A stretch of 64,000 nt of DNA from Herminiimonas contaminans (GTDB taxonomy: Bacteria > Pseudomonadota > Gammaproteobacteria > Burkholderiales > Burkholderiaceae_D), in NCBI RefSeq assembly GCF_015645465.1, contig NZ_JADOEL010000017.1, positions 1 through 64,000 of the forward strand, written 5' to 3'. Made by a program: the position numbers and the translations under genes. The first letter of the stretch is position 1. Each line of letters starts with the position of its first letter. Under the pieces are notes generated by a model, which saw nothing but the letters and a program-made list of their open reading frames with translations, was not told the origin of the DNA and did no database searches. Positions 1 to 7,988 of the stretch are shown in pieces.

Positions 1-97
1 CTACATTCGCTTTTACAATCATCATCGCCGCCATTCGACATTAGGGTATTTGACCCCAGCGGAATTCGAGCAGCGCCAATTAGCACTCAGTGCTTAA
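1..97 (+). pseudogene. 3' end of an IS3-family transposase (OrfB), cut by window edge
   Basis: The reading frame from base 2 to the TAA at 95-97 gives 31 residues. They match the end of the DDE integrase domain of IS3-family OrfB proteins: an aromatic YIRFYN start, then RRHSTLGYLTP and the PAEFE tail. Only the C-terminus lies in the window, so I cannot tell whether the element is intact to the left. The GC-rich stretch at about 101-127 just after the stop (GGCCGGGACAGACCA near its end) could be the right terminal inverted repeat, but its partner is outside the window. Confidence 0.75.
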
Positions 98-298
98 CCT
101 TGTGTCCATTGAGGCCGGGACAGACCAGACTAATAGTTTTTGATGCAAATCAAATTTCGACGCACTTCCTGGATTTAGCATGAAAACGTACTGACACAGC
201 GATGTTTAGTGCAATTCAAACGAGATGAAAAACAGTGTAAATCTTCAATTCGACCTTTTCAGCAAGCATCCTACAATCAATTTTCAGAAAGAAACATC

Positions 299-502
299 AT
301 GGAAACAGGCACAGTAAAGTGGTTTAGTGACAGCAAGGGTTTTGGATTTATCACTCCGGATAATGGCAATGAAGATTTGTTTGCGCACATTTCAGCCATA
401 ACTATGGGAGGCGTCAAGACCTTGAAGGAAGGACAAAAAGTAAATTTCGAGGTCATACAAGGGCCCAAAGGCAAGCAGGCAACAAATATCCTGTGCGAAT
501 AA
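299..502 (+). CDS. Cold-shock domain protein (CspA family)
   Basis: A 67-residue single-domain cold-shock protein that binds single-stranded RNA/DNA and acts as an RNA chaperone. The two RNP motifs are visible: KGFGFI near residues 14-19 and DLFAHIS near 29-35. Length and the GTVKWF start are typical of the family. I chose the ATG at 299 because the frame can be extended upstream to 209, but those 30 extra residues are unlike any Csp N-terminus. The upstream sequence more likely forms the long 5' leader usual for csp mRNAs. It lies between an IS3 fragment and an IS21-like unit with no operon partner. Confidence 0.93.
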   Translation: METGTVKWFSDSKGFGFITPDNGNEDLFAHISAITMGGVKTLKEGQKVNFEVIQGPKGKQATNILCE

Positions 503-526
503 GAGCTAGAATTTATTCGTTTAAAT

Positions 527-577
527 CCTGTGGGAGCTGCTTTTGTTTAAGCGACTCGCTTACTAAGCTCCCACAGG
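527..577. repeat. Nested inverted repeat downstream of csp
   Basis: The outer arms CCTGTGGGAGCT (527-538) and AGCTCCCACAGG (566-577) are perfectly complementary over 12 bp. Inside the loop a second stem, AAGCG (549-553) with CGCTT (557-561), gives a cruciform-like structure. It may end csp transcription, but there is no T-run after it. The TGTGGGAGC arm resembles intergenic palindromes (REP-like) of gamma-proteobacteria such as Pseudomonas, so a repeat element is an alternative. Confidence 0.6.
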
Positions 578-795
578 TGTGAACAACGAAGCGGATATTC
601 CCCAAGATGCCTTCCCCAGCGCGATGCATATATATGCATATGCAGGCCTCATCATTTCAATCCATAAATAAAATCCCAGCACTCCCCCCCTGAACGCGCG
701 GTCATCAATCGCCCCACAACGTTGGATCTGATCGAATAAAAAAACAGCGTCAATTCTTTTACTTCACGCCAACCTCTTTGACTGGGTTGGCATAT

Positions 796-1270
796 TGTTG
801 ATTTGCATCGAAAACTGACCCACTTAGCCGCATAATTTGCATCCAAAACTGACCCACGTTTAGAACACAATCCTACTTACCAAAGTGAGTGGGAGATTGG
901 AGTGATCGACGTGGCATTACTTGGAATTATTCGACGCTGGCACCTTCGTGACGACGTGTCCTTGAGAGAAATATCCAAACGACTGGGTATCTCTCGAAAT
1001 ACCGTCCGGCGTTATCTACGCGCTGAAACTGTCGAGCCAGCCTATGCTGATCGACGTTCCCCGACTTCTCTCGACAAATACGCGTTCAAGCTTTCAGCCT
1101 GGTTAAAGACCGAGGCAACAAAGTCACGTAAGCAACTTCGGACCTTAAAACAGATGCACATCGATCTGTGTGCGTTGGGATTTGAAGGGTCATACGACCG
1201 GGTCGTAGCCTTCGCCAGACAGTGGAAGGTGGATCAGTTAGAGAGGGTCAACTCTGCGAGCAAATCAACA
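796..1270 (+). mobile_element. MITE-like IS21-derived unit, copy 1
   Basis: The unit starts with TGTTGATTTGC (796-806) and ends with the exact inverse GCAAATCAACA (1260-1270), giving 11-bp terminal inverted repeats. Inside are two tandem copies of a CAAAACTGACCCAC-type repeat at the left end, as in IS21 family ends, and the first part of an istA gene. No istB and no transposase catalytic domain are present, so it is non-autonomous. A degenerate inverted copy lies at 11720-12159 and ends at the same two points, so the unit appears to have moved as such. I see no clear target-site duplication. Confidence 0.75.
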
Positions 1271-1279
1271 AGTTATTGA
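902..1279 (+). pseudogene. Truncated IS21-family transposase IstA (N-terminal 125 aa)
   Basis: The product keeps only the N-terminal DNA-binding part of IstA: a helix-turn-helix around residues 18-40 (VSLREISKRLGISRNTVRRY) and the following region with GFEGSYDRV and FARQW. Full IstA is roughly 350-500 residues with a DDE domain, and all of that is missing. The frame runs three codons past the end of the MITE-like unit into flanking DNA before a TGA. It cannot be a functional transposase, though the DNA-binding fragment could in principle still bind related ends. Confidence 0.85.
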
Positions 1280-1323
1280 CACGCCTAAGTTGAGCTATCT
1301 CTGCACGTTTGTGCTCCGTCGTA

Positions 1324-2127
1324 TCAAATCGACTTTAAAAGCATCACGCAGGCCGCCAGTATTGTCACCGCCGCGAAAATACATTGCAGTGCGCGGAGCG
1401 CGACATATCGAGAAAGCCAGCGTCCGAAAAGTGTGCCAACTCCCGCAGCACCAGCAAACCAGAGCCCAGACACAGGAACACTTGCGCCATGCACCATCAT
1501 TGCCAACGCTGAAAAGATAGATATAGTCGCAATGACCATAAGCGATGTTGCCACCCCGCTACGCATGTCCAGGTCGCTCACACGCCGCAATCCCGGCACG
1601 ATGACAAAGCCCCCGCCTACTCCGAACAATCCCGTCAAAAAGCCAGCATATGCACCTACCTGCAGCAGTGATCGCACACATCTTGGTGTCCAGCGTAAGC
1701 GCCCGGTATTCGCATCGAGCAAACAGTCACCAGTCATGTCATTTGACAAAGGCGATGTTGAGGACTGCTTAAATCGCAAACTGCGTATAAGACGAAGCGC
1801 ACTGAAAGCCATCAGCCCGCTGAATAAAATCCCACCGACGCGCTCCGGCATCCACTGCGACAGCGAGGAACCAATCGGCGTGACCAGTAGCCCTACTGCC
1901 GCCATCCATAATGCAGCACGATAGCGTACCAATCCTTGACGCCATCCATCCATGCATCCCAAAAATGCAGCTAGACCGATAGCGATGAGCGCTATCGGCT
2001 TTGCTTCAGTAAGCGTAAATCCCATGCCTACAACCAATGCGGGCACGGCAAGAATGCCACCTCCGGCTCCAGTCAATCCAAGCAGCAGACCAATGCTACC
2101 GCCCATCAATAGCCCACTCAGCAGCAT
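1324..2127 (-). CDS. TauE/SafE-family membrane exporter
   Basis: A 267-residue polytopic inner-membrane protein with the two repeated halves of the TauE/SafE (DUF81) family. Each half has a glycine-rich motif: LGLTGAGGGILAVPAL near residue 16 and LTGLFGVGGGFVIVPGL near 164. Members export sulfite, sulfoacetate or related anions. The ATG at 2127 follows a good GGAGG ribosome site. It is the last gene of the sigma-54 operon, 40 bp after a Blh-type sulfur enzyme. The same pair occurs in bigR operons, where sulfide is oxidised and sulfite exported. The substrate here is inferred from that context. Confidence 0.85.
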   Translation of the reverse strand: MLLSGLLMGGSIGLLLGLTGAGGGILAVPALVVGMGFTLTEAKPIALIAIGLAAFLGCMDGWRQGLVRYRAALWMAAVGLLVTPIGSSLSQWMPERVGGILFSGLMAFSALRLIRSLRFKQSSTSPLSNDMTGDCLLDANTGRLRWTPRCVRSLLQVGAYAGFLTGLFGVGGGFVIVPGLRRVSDLDMRSGVATSLMVIATISIFSALAMMVHGASVPVSGLWFAGAAGVGTLFGRWLSRYVALRALQCIFAAVTILAACVMLLKSI

Positions 2128-2167
2128 GTGGCCTCCATGATGGCAGCAAGTATTGAATACAAAAATG

Positions 2168-3031
2168 TCATAGCACGTCCAGAGGGATTCTCAGATAGCG
2201 CACGCCATTACTTTCTGCCGTTGGCAACTCACCCGCGCGAATATTGATCTGAACTGCGGGCAGCATCAAGACTGGCGGCGACAAGATGATGTCACGCGCA
2301 TCGCGCAATGCCACAAATGCGTTCTTGCTGATGCCCGCACGAATGTGCAAATTATTGTTGTTTTGATCGTCAACATTTGTGATGTATGCCGGCTCACGCC
2401 CGTTAGGTGGATAGTCATGACACACATATAGATATGTGGAAGGCGGCATCGCTAGAATGCGCCGTATCGATCGATACAGAATCTCAGCGTTACCACCAGG
2501 AAAATCGCACCGCGCCGTACCTACATCAGGCATAAACAAAGTATCGCCGACGAATACTGCTTTACCGTCAATCACATAGGCGGTATCGGCCGGCGTGTGT
2601 CCAGGCACATGCCATGCGCTAACCTTGATATTGCCAATAACAAAAGCTTCATCTGCTTCAAACAAATGATCGAAATAGCCAAAACGGTCCTTGCCTGCTT
2701 CTTCCAAATTGTAGATTTCCCCGAAAGTCTTTTGTACTTCACGAATACCTGAACCAACAGCAATTTTCCCGCCCAATTTGCTTTTTAGATAGCGCGCTGC
2801 AGAAATATGATCTGCGTGCGCATGAGTCTCGAGCAGCCATTCGACTTCTAAAGAATTTTCTTTAACAAACTCAATAATTTCATCTGCTGACTTTGTTGAA
2901 GTCCGTCCCCACTTGATATCGAAATCCAATACCGAATCGAGGACGGCGCACACACTGCCATGCCCACTGTGAAGCACATAACTGAACGTCGACGAGACCG
3001 GATCGAAGAAAGACTTCACCTCATACGCCAT
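2168..3031 (-). CDS. Blh/persulfide-dioxygenase-like metallo-beta-lactamase-fold protein
   Basis: A 287-residue MBL-fold enzyme. Metal ligands are visible: THAHADH (H70, H72, D74, H75), H145 in HVPGHT, D163 in VGDTLF and H205 in CHDY. The GTARCDFPGG segment after the aspartate is the signature of the Blh group from bigR operons, close to ETHE1-type persulfide dioxygenases that oxidise glutathione persulfide to sulfite. I start it at 3031, where GGAGGG precedes the ATG. An in-frame codon at 3064 would overlap the cynS stop. Its place between cyanase and a TauE/SafE exporter suggests it disposes of reduced sulfur released upstream in the pathway. Confidence 0.82.
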   Translation of the reverse strand: MAYEVKSFFDPVSSTFSYVLHSGHGSVCAVLDSVLDFDIKWGRTSTKSADEIIEFVKENSLEVEWLLETHAHADHISAARYLKSKLGGKIAVGSGIREVQKTFGEIYNLEEAGKDRFGYFDHLFEADEAFVIGNIKVSAWHVPGHTPADTAYVIDGKAVFVGDTLFMPDVGTARCDFPGGNAEILYRSIRRILAMPPSTYLYVCHDYPPNGREPAYITNVDDQNNNNLHIRAGISKNAFVALRDARDIILSPPVLMLPAVQINIRAGELPTAESNGVRYLRIPLDVL

Positions 3032-3060
3032 AGACCCTCCTTCTATCCGGCCAACGTCAA

Positions 3061-3504
3061 TCAATATGTTTTGTAAGACAGGTATTTTCCGCTCATGACA
3101 ATCTGTACACGATCACCATTAGGGTCTGCCTGGCGTGTCATATCCATTTTGAAATCGATAGCACTCATAATCCCGTCGCCAAATTCTTCATGAATCAATT
3201 CTTTGAATGTGGTGCCATAGACCTGTACCAGTTCGTAAAAACGATAGATCGTCGGATCGGTAGGCACCGATGTCGATAGTGAGCCGCGATATGGGACGAC
3301 CATGAGCCATTTTTTTTCTTCTGCATTCAAATCAAAAATTTCAGCAATGGCGTCTGCAGCTTTGGCATCAAATGTCATCTGACCGTGACACCCAGCGGTA
3401 ACCCATTCTTTGCTGAGCCCGACTTTGGCTGCGACCTCTGACCATTTCAATCCTTTTGAGACTTTGGCAGCGATGATTTTTTCTGTAACGTCGAGACGAT
3501 TCAT
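3061..3504 (-). CDS. cynS: Cyanate hydratase (cyanase)
   Basis: A 147-residue cyanase that converts cyanate and bicarbonate to carbamate, which decays to ammonia and CO2. The N-terminal helical domain is followed by the dimer/decamer domain with the catalytic triad: R88 and E91 in YRFYE and S114 in GIMSAIDF, equivalent to R96, E99 and S122 of the E. coli enzyme. AAGGAG lies 8 bases before the ATG. It follows the three ABC importer genes in the same operon with a 22-bp gap. No LysR-type CynR regulator and no CynT carbonic anhydrase are nearby, so control passes to the sigma-54 system. Confidence 0.97.
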   Translation of the reverse strand: MNRLDVTEKIIAAKVSKGLKWSEVAAKVGLSKEWVTAGCHGQMTFDAKAADAIAEIFDLNAEEKKWLMVVPYRGSLSTSVPTDPTIYRFYELVQVYGTTFKELIHEEFGDGIMSAIDFKMDMTRQADPNGDRVQIVMSGKYLSYKTY

Positions 3505-3526
3505 TGTGTAACTCCTTGTTAGTAAT

Positions 3527-4453
3527 TCAGGCGATTAATTGCAGCGACTTTGCTGCGGGTTGTTGAACTGCAGATCCAAATAATGATTTTTCAGTATCAA
3601 GTCCCGGCGTGATCACGGGCGGATAAGAAGGAGCACGACCGTCCGAAAGATCCTTCGAGCGCGTAACCAAAAATTCGACAAGATGGTTACGAATTAGGTA
3701 GTACTGTGGGTCGTGATGTAATGTGGCTCGTTGTCTGTCACGCGACATTGTGTTCTGAACTATTTCTGCGACACGCGCCCTAGGGCCATTACTCATTAAG
3801 AGAATCTTGTCGGCAAGCAGCACTGCCTCATCGACATCGTGAGTAATCATAAAAACAGTTTGTTTTGTCTCAGCACAAATCCGTAGAAGTTCATCTTGAA
3901 TTGTTCCCCGAGTTAATGCATCTAACGCACCGAACGGCTCGTCAAGCAATAGCATCTTTGGCTCAATCGAAAACGCGCGGGCGATTCCAACACGCTGTTT
4001 CATACCACCAGACAATGTAGAAGGCTTCTTGTCGATCGCATGTTTGAGCCCAACTAACTCTACATATTTCTCAACCTGATGATTAATTTCTGTCTTGGAC
4101 CATTCCGGCCACTTGCTACGTACCGCAAATGCGATATTTTTACGGACAGTCAACCAAGGCATCAATGCATGGCCTTGAAATACCACGCCACGATCAAGAC
4201 TTGGACCTGCTACCTCCCTGCCGTTCATAAACACATTGCCGGTGCTAGCACTTTCAAGTCCGGCAAGGACGTTGAGGATAGTGGTTTTTCCGCAGCCAGA
4301 ATGACCGATGATGCATACAAACTCACCGCGATTGATACCAAAATTAACGTTATCAAAAACAGGCTGCGTAGCACCTGAATAAGTTTTTGAAAGATCTTCA
4401 ATTTTCAGAAACAAGTTTTTTTCTGAAGAGACTTGGGTATTGTTAGTCGACAT
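3527..4453 (-). CDS. ABC transporter ATPase, nitrate/cyanate/sulfonate (NrtD/CynD/SsuB) type
   Basis: A 308-residue nucleotide-binding subunit. Walker A GHSGCGKT is at 50-57, the signature LSGGMKQR at 147-154 and Walker B MLLLDEP at 167-173, followed by the FGALD D-loop and the switch H in MITHDVDEA. The C-terminal extension of about 50 residues resembles NrtD/CynD members. The ATG at 4453 overlaps the permease stop by 11 bp, so translation is probably coupled. A further in-frame upstream codon (4480) is less likely. It powers import by the adjacent permease and binding protein. Confidence 0.93.
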   Translation of the reverse strand: MSTNNTQVSSEKNLFLKIEDLSKTYSGATQPVFDNVNFGINRGEFVCIIGHSGCGKTTILNVLAGLESASTGNVFMNGREVAGPSLDRGVVFQGHALMPWLTVRKNIAFAVRSKWPEWSKTEINHQVEKYVELVGLKHAIDKKPSTLSGGMKQRVGIARAFSIEPKMLLLDEPFGALDALTRGTIQDELLRICAETKQTVFMITHDVDEAVLLADKILLMSNGPRARVAEIVQNTMSRDRQRATLHHDPQYYLIRNHLVEFLVTRSKDLSDGRAPSYPPVITPGLDTEKSLFGSAVQQPAAKSLQLIA

Positions 4454-5318
4454 AAGTGACCACCTTCTGCGCTTTGGCAAATATCAGATCCAATATCATT
4501 CCGACAGTACCTATCATTAAGATCGCAAAGATCACGTTGGTGAGCGAAAGATTGTTCCATTCGTTCCAAACGAAATAACCTATTCCGGTACCGCCTACCA
4601 ACATCTCGGCAGCCACAATTACCAACCATGCGATGCCCATACTGATGCGCATACCGGTAAGAATGGTTGGTGCTGCGGCAGGTAAGATGACTTCAATCGC
4701 TTTCCGTATGGGACTGACTTGCAATGTCCGTGCAACATTCATCCATTCGCGTCTTACGCCTGCGACACCAAACGCGGTGTTCACAAGCATGGGCCAAATC
4801 GAACAAATGAAAATCACAAAAATTCCTGACAGCGACGCGTCCTTAATGGTGTAGAGCGCAATTGGCATCCAAGCAAGTGGTGATATTGGTTTCAATATTT
4901 GGATAAAGGGATCGAGAATACGATAGGCTAATGGGCTCATTCCAATTACGAATCCAAGCGGAATCGCAACCAATGCCGCCAATCCAAATCCCATTCCTAC
5001 ACGTGCTAAGGAATGTAAAATTTGAATACCAATTCCTTTGTCATTAGGCCCATTGTCATAAAACGGATCACTAAGTTGCTGGACGATTGTGCGTCCCATA
5101 TCGGACGGTGTGGGAAAACCAGATTTGTTGGCTCCCTCGTTTTGCTCCGAAGACTTCCCCATTAATTTTGCGTAGTCAAGCTCTGCAGCTGTCATAGTAG
5201 GAGCTACTGTTTTCTTAGGCAGCGTTGCCAGTTGCCAAATGCCGAGTATTACGGCTAAGAGGAGTACCGATAGCAGAGGTGCCTTGAGCTTGTTTAGATA
5301 ATTGGCTTTCATCATCAA
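4443..5318 (-). CDS. ABC transporter permease, NrtB/CynB type
   Basis: A 291-residue inner-membrane subunit of the BPD_transp_1 family. An N-terminal membrane helix (about residues 13-31) is followed by a roughly 60-residue soluble loop, then five or more hydrophobic helices. The EAA-like coupling motif lies around RTLQVSPIRKAIEVILPAAAP, which contacts the ATPase. The start overlaps the stop of the binding-protein gene by 4 bp. Family members import nitrate, nitrite, cyanate, bicarbonate, taurine or sulfonates; the sequence alone does not decide. Position before cynS favours cyanate or a precursor of it. Confidence 0.92.
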   Translation of the reverse strand: MMMKANYLNKLKAPLLSVLLLAVILGIWQLATLPKKTVAPTMTAAELDYAKLMGKSSEQNEGANKSGFPTPSDMGRTIVQQLSDPFYDNGPNDKGIGIQILHSLARVGMGFGLAALVAIPLGFVIGMSPLAYRILDPFIQILKPISPLAWMPIALYTIKDASLSGIFVIFICSIWPMLVNTAFGVAGVRREWMNVARTLQVSPIRKAIEVILPAAAPTILTGMRISMGIAWLVIVAAEMLVGGTGIGYFVWNEWNNLSLTNVIFAILMIGTVGMILDLIFAKAQKVVTYVD

Positions 5319-6712
5319 ACTCGCTTAATAGGAAAACTATCGGCATAAGCGACAGCCTTATCCGCATCGAATGTCTTACCCATGATGTTAAATTTCGGAT
5401 AGCTACCTTCTGGCGTTTTTTGCCCGAGCTGCGCCATAGTTTTTTTGGCATCAGTGAGCAGGAACACTTTTTCAGCTACCTGTTTATAGTTGATGTCGCC
5501 TTTCATGTAACCCCAACGTTTCATTTGTGTCAGCATCCACACGGCCATGCTCTGCCAAGGAATAGGATCGAAATCAACTCGGTCAGGCACGTTCACTATA
5601 TTGCCCAGGCCATCAGCAAATTTGCCTGTAAGCACTTGAGTCACCACCGCTTCAGGTTGATTTAGATACGCTTGTGGAGAGATCACCTTGGCAATCAGTT
5701 CACGGTTCTTTTGATCACGAGCCATGGCAGCCGATGTCAACACTGCACGATAAAGTGCAGCAAATGTATTTGGATTTTTCTGAATAAAATCTGTTGATGT
5801 GCCGAATGCACAGCATGGATGTCCATTCCAAATATCTTTTGTCAGAAGATGGATGAAACCAACCTCCTCATATACTGCCCGTTGATTAAAAGGGTCAGGC
5901 CCAAGGAATCCATCAATATTGCCAGCGCGAAGATTGGCGACCATTTCAGCCGGCGGTACCACACGCAATTGCACATCCTTATCTGGGTCAATCCCCGCTT
6001 CAGCCAGGTAATATCGCAAAAGCATGTTGTGCATAGAAAACTCAAATGGAATAGCAAACTTGAAGCCTTTCCAGTTTTTTGGATCCCGATTATTTTTGTG
6101 TTTTAACGCAAGAGTTATTGCTTGGCCATTGACGTTTTGGATAGTGGCGACATTCATCGGCTGAGGGTTAGATCCCAACCCAAGAGAAATTGCCAATGGC
6201 ATGGGTGAAAGAAAATGAGTAGCGTCGTATTCCTTGTTCATCATCTTGTCGCGCACCAGCGCCCAACCTGCTGTCTTCAACAACTGAACATTCAGCCCTT
6301 GCTTTGAATAAAAGCCAAGCGGATGCGCCATGATCAATGGCGTCGCGCAGGTAATTGGAATAAATCCGATCTTTAAATCCTTTTTCTCCAGTGCGCCCTT
6401 TTCCTGCGCCATGGCTTGCAAGCTGGCAATCGGCAACACGCTAGATATTGCTGCCATCGCAGTAGTTTTTCCTACTGCTCGCAGAAATAGGCGACGCGTT
6501 TCATCTTGCGGAAAAATCGCTTTTACTAGTGCAGCTTCAATAAATTCATTCGAATACGTTTCAAATTCAGAAGTCTCGCTGCGACGCTTTAGTTCTGCGA
6601 CGGCATTTGCGACACTGGCGTTTCGATGCTCATCTTCCGATGCATGACGTCCGCAAGAGCAATTCATCATCAAGGATCGATCGGCGTCGTACGGGGAAAA
6701 ATATTTGCTCAT
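5315..6712 (-). CDS. ABC substrate-binding protein, NrtA/CmpA/CynA family, with CxCGRH leader and Tat-like signal
   Basis: A 465-residue periplasmic binding protein. Residues 1-70 form an unusual leader with a CSCGRH motif (C18, C20). A twin-arginine signal follows: RRLFLRAVG at 73-81 and a hydrophobic stretch ending near ALQAMA at about residue 100. The mature NMT1/ThiY-like domain starts at KIGFIPITCATPLIMAHPLG and contains the GFLGPDPFN and GHPCCAFG segments of the NrtA family. It lies 37 bp after the rubredoxin-reductase gene and overlaps the permease gene. The leader cysteines occur in other beta-proteobacterial NrtA relatives; their role is unknown to me. Confidence 0.88.
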   Translation of the reverse strand: MSKYFSPYDADRSLMMNCSCGRHASEDEHRNASVANAVAELKRRSETSEFETYSNEFIEAALVKAIFPQDETRRLFLRAVGKTTAMAAISSVLPIASLQAMAQEKGALEKKDLKIGFIPITCATPLIMAHPLGFYSKQGLNVQLLKTAGWALVRDKMMNKEYDATHFLSPMPLAISLGLGSNPQPMNVATIQNVNGQAITLALKHKNNRDPKNWKGFKFAIPFEFSMHNMLLRYYLAEAGIDPDKDVQLRVVPPAEMVANLRAGNIDGFLGPDPFNQRAVYEEVGFIHLLTKDIWNGHPCCAFGTSTDFIQKNPNTFAALYRAVLTSAAMARDQKNRELIAKVISPQAYLNQPEAVVTQVLTGKFADGLGNIVNVPDRVDFDPIPWQSMAVWMLTQMKRWGYMKGDINYKQVAEKVFLLTDAKKTMAQLGQKTPEGSYPKFNIMGKTFDADKAVAYADSFPIKRV

Positions 6713-6749
6713 GATTTTCCTTCTATAGGTTGATTGATGAATACGTCAC

Positions 6750-7988
6750 TTAAATCGTGAAACTACGTGAGCTTGTTTTGACGCGTACAACAGGACGTCT
6801 ACTTAAATAAGCATCTGCCTTATTACCGGTCAGGTGTGCGGCGATAATTCGAGCTTGCCGATTGATCGGCTCGATGAATCTGTAAGCATCGCCATCAATG
6901 CTGATACAGTCGCCTAGCGCGTGGATATTGGAGATATTCGTGCGTAGCGTGAGCGGATCAACAGCGATACCGTTATTCCATGTCAAGCCTGCCGTACGCG
7001 CCAACTGACTTGGAGTGGTTAGACCGGTTGCAGATATCACGTGGTCTACGTCAAAGATTTGTCCATCATGTGTTTGTATGCGACGCTTACCGTCTACTAG
7101 ATGAACACTAGAAATTTGCACCGACCCAACATATTGCAAAGGCAGATTTTCCCAAGCATGTAGCAGATCCGCCGACTCTAGATCACTAATTACTCCCTGC
7201 AGAGGGCGCGCGTTTATATCTAAGAGGCAAACATTGTGTCCTGCAAGAGCGAGATCATTTGCAAGCTCGCACCCCACCAATCCCGCACCAACTATTGCGA
7301 TCTGCTGCGACTCTTTTTTTGCTTGCGCTTCGATGCGTTTACGGAATGCTCCATACGCCTGCAGATCGTTGATACGCCAGCATAATTCTTCAGGGAGCTC
7401 TGGAAGTTGGCGTTGCGTCGCGCCATGCGCCAGCACTAGATTCTGGTAAGAAAGCGTACCGCGTGTGGTGCGCAGTGCTGATGCATTTGCAGATACGCTA
7501 ACAGCATGTGTCTGTATCAACAAACGTACGTTCAATCGCTCTGCTGCTTCCGATGCTGTTTCTTTTACCAGCCGCTCAAGGGGCAATTTCTTTGCGATTG
7601 CGACGGAAAGCAAGGGTTTGTCATATACATCACCACTACAGCCCGTGACGATGGTGATTGGCACCTGCGAATCCAAATCACGCAATGCACTGGCCATTTG
7701 CCATCCTGCGCAACCTGCGCCGACGATAACGATGCCAGCCTGTCCACGCGTTCCAGATGCACTTGGCAGTTTAACGCCGATGGTCGGGGGAATTGACACT
7801 GCGATATACAGCTCAAAATCTGCTTTTGTCACTCCGCACAAGGGGCAGGACCAATCGTCAGGAATGTCCTCATATCTGGTGCCCGCCTGTAGACCGCTAT
7901 CCGGATCGCCCTCTTTCTCGTCATAGATCAGTCCGCATGCACGGCAAATATATTGCCGCCAAGCGGCCTCGACTAAACGCGCACTCAT
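6750..7988 (-). CDS. Rubredoxin / FAD-dependent NAD(P)H reductase fusion
   Basis: A 412-residue electron-transfer protein joining two partners that are often separate. Residues 10-60 are rubredoxin with the iron ligands C15, C18, C48 and C51 (YICRACGLIYDE and WSCPLCG). The rest is a pyridine-nucleotide disulfide oxidoreductase-type reductase with an FAD motif VIVGAGCAG near 86, an NAD(P)H motif IVGAGLVG near 230, and the second FAD motif IHALGDC. It would pass electrons from NAD(P)H to the iron site and on to an oxygenase. Its ATG overlaps the stop of the ACAD-fold gene by 4 bp, which makes that protein the likely partner. A paralogue without rubredoxin is encoded at 30036. Confidence 0.9.
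   Translation of the reverse strand: MSARLVEAAWRQYICRACGLIYDEKEGDPDSGLQAGTRYEDIPDDWSCPLCGVTKADFELYIAVSIPPTIGVKLPSASGTRGQAGIVIVGAGCAGWQMASALRDLDSQVPITIVTGCSGDVYDKPLLSVAIAKKLPLERLVKETASEAAERLNVRLLIQTHAVSVSANASALRTTRGTLSYQNLVLAHGATQRQLPELPEELCWRINDLQAYGAFRKRIEAQAKKESQQIAIVGAGLVGCELANDLALAGHNVCLLDINARPLQGVISDLESADLLHAWENLPLQYVGSVQISSVHLVDGKRRIQTHDGQIFDVDHVISATGLTTPSQLARTAGLTWNNGIAVDPLTLRTNISNIHALGDCISIDGDAYRFIEPINRQARIIAAHLTGNKADAYLSRRPVVRVKTSSRSFTI

Noticed and set aside
209-298. N-terminal extension of the cold-shock protein
   Set aside because: Csp proteins start at the ATG at 299; the upstream part fits a 5' leader.
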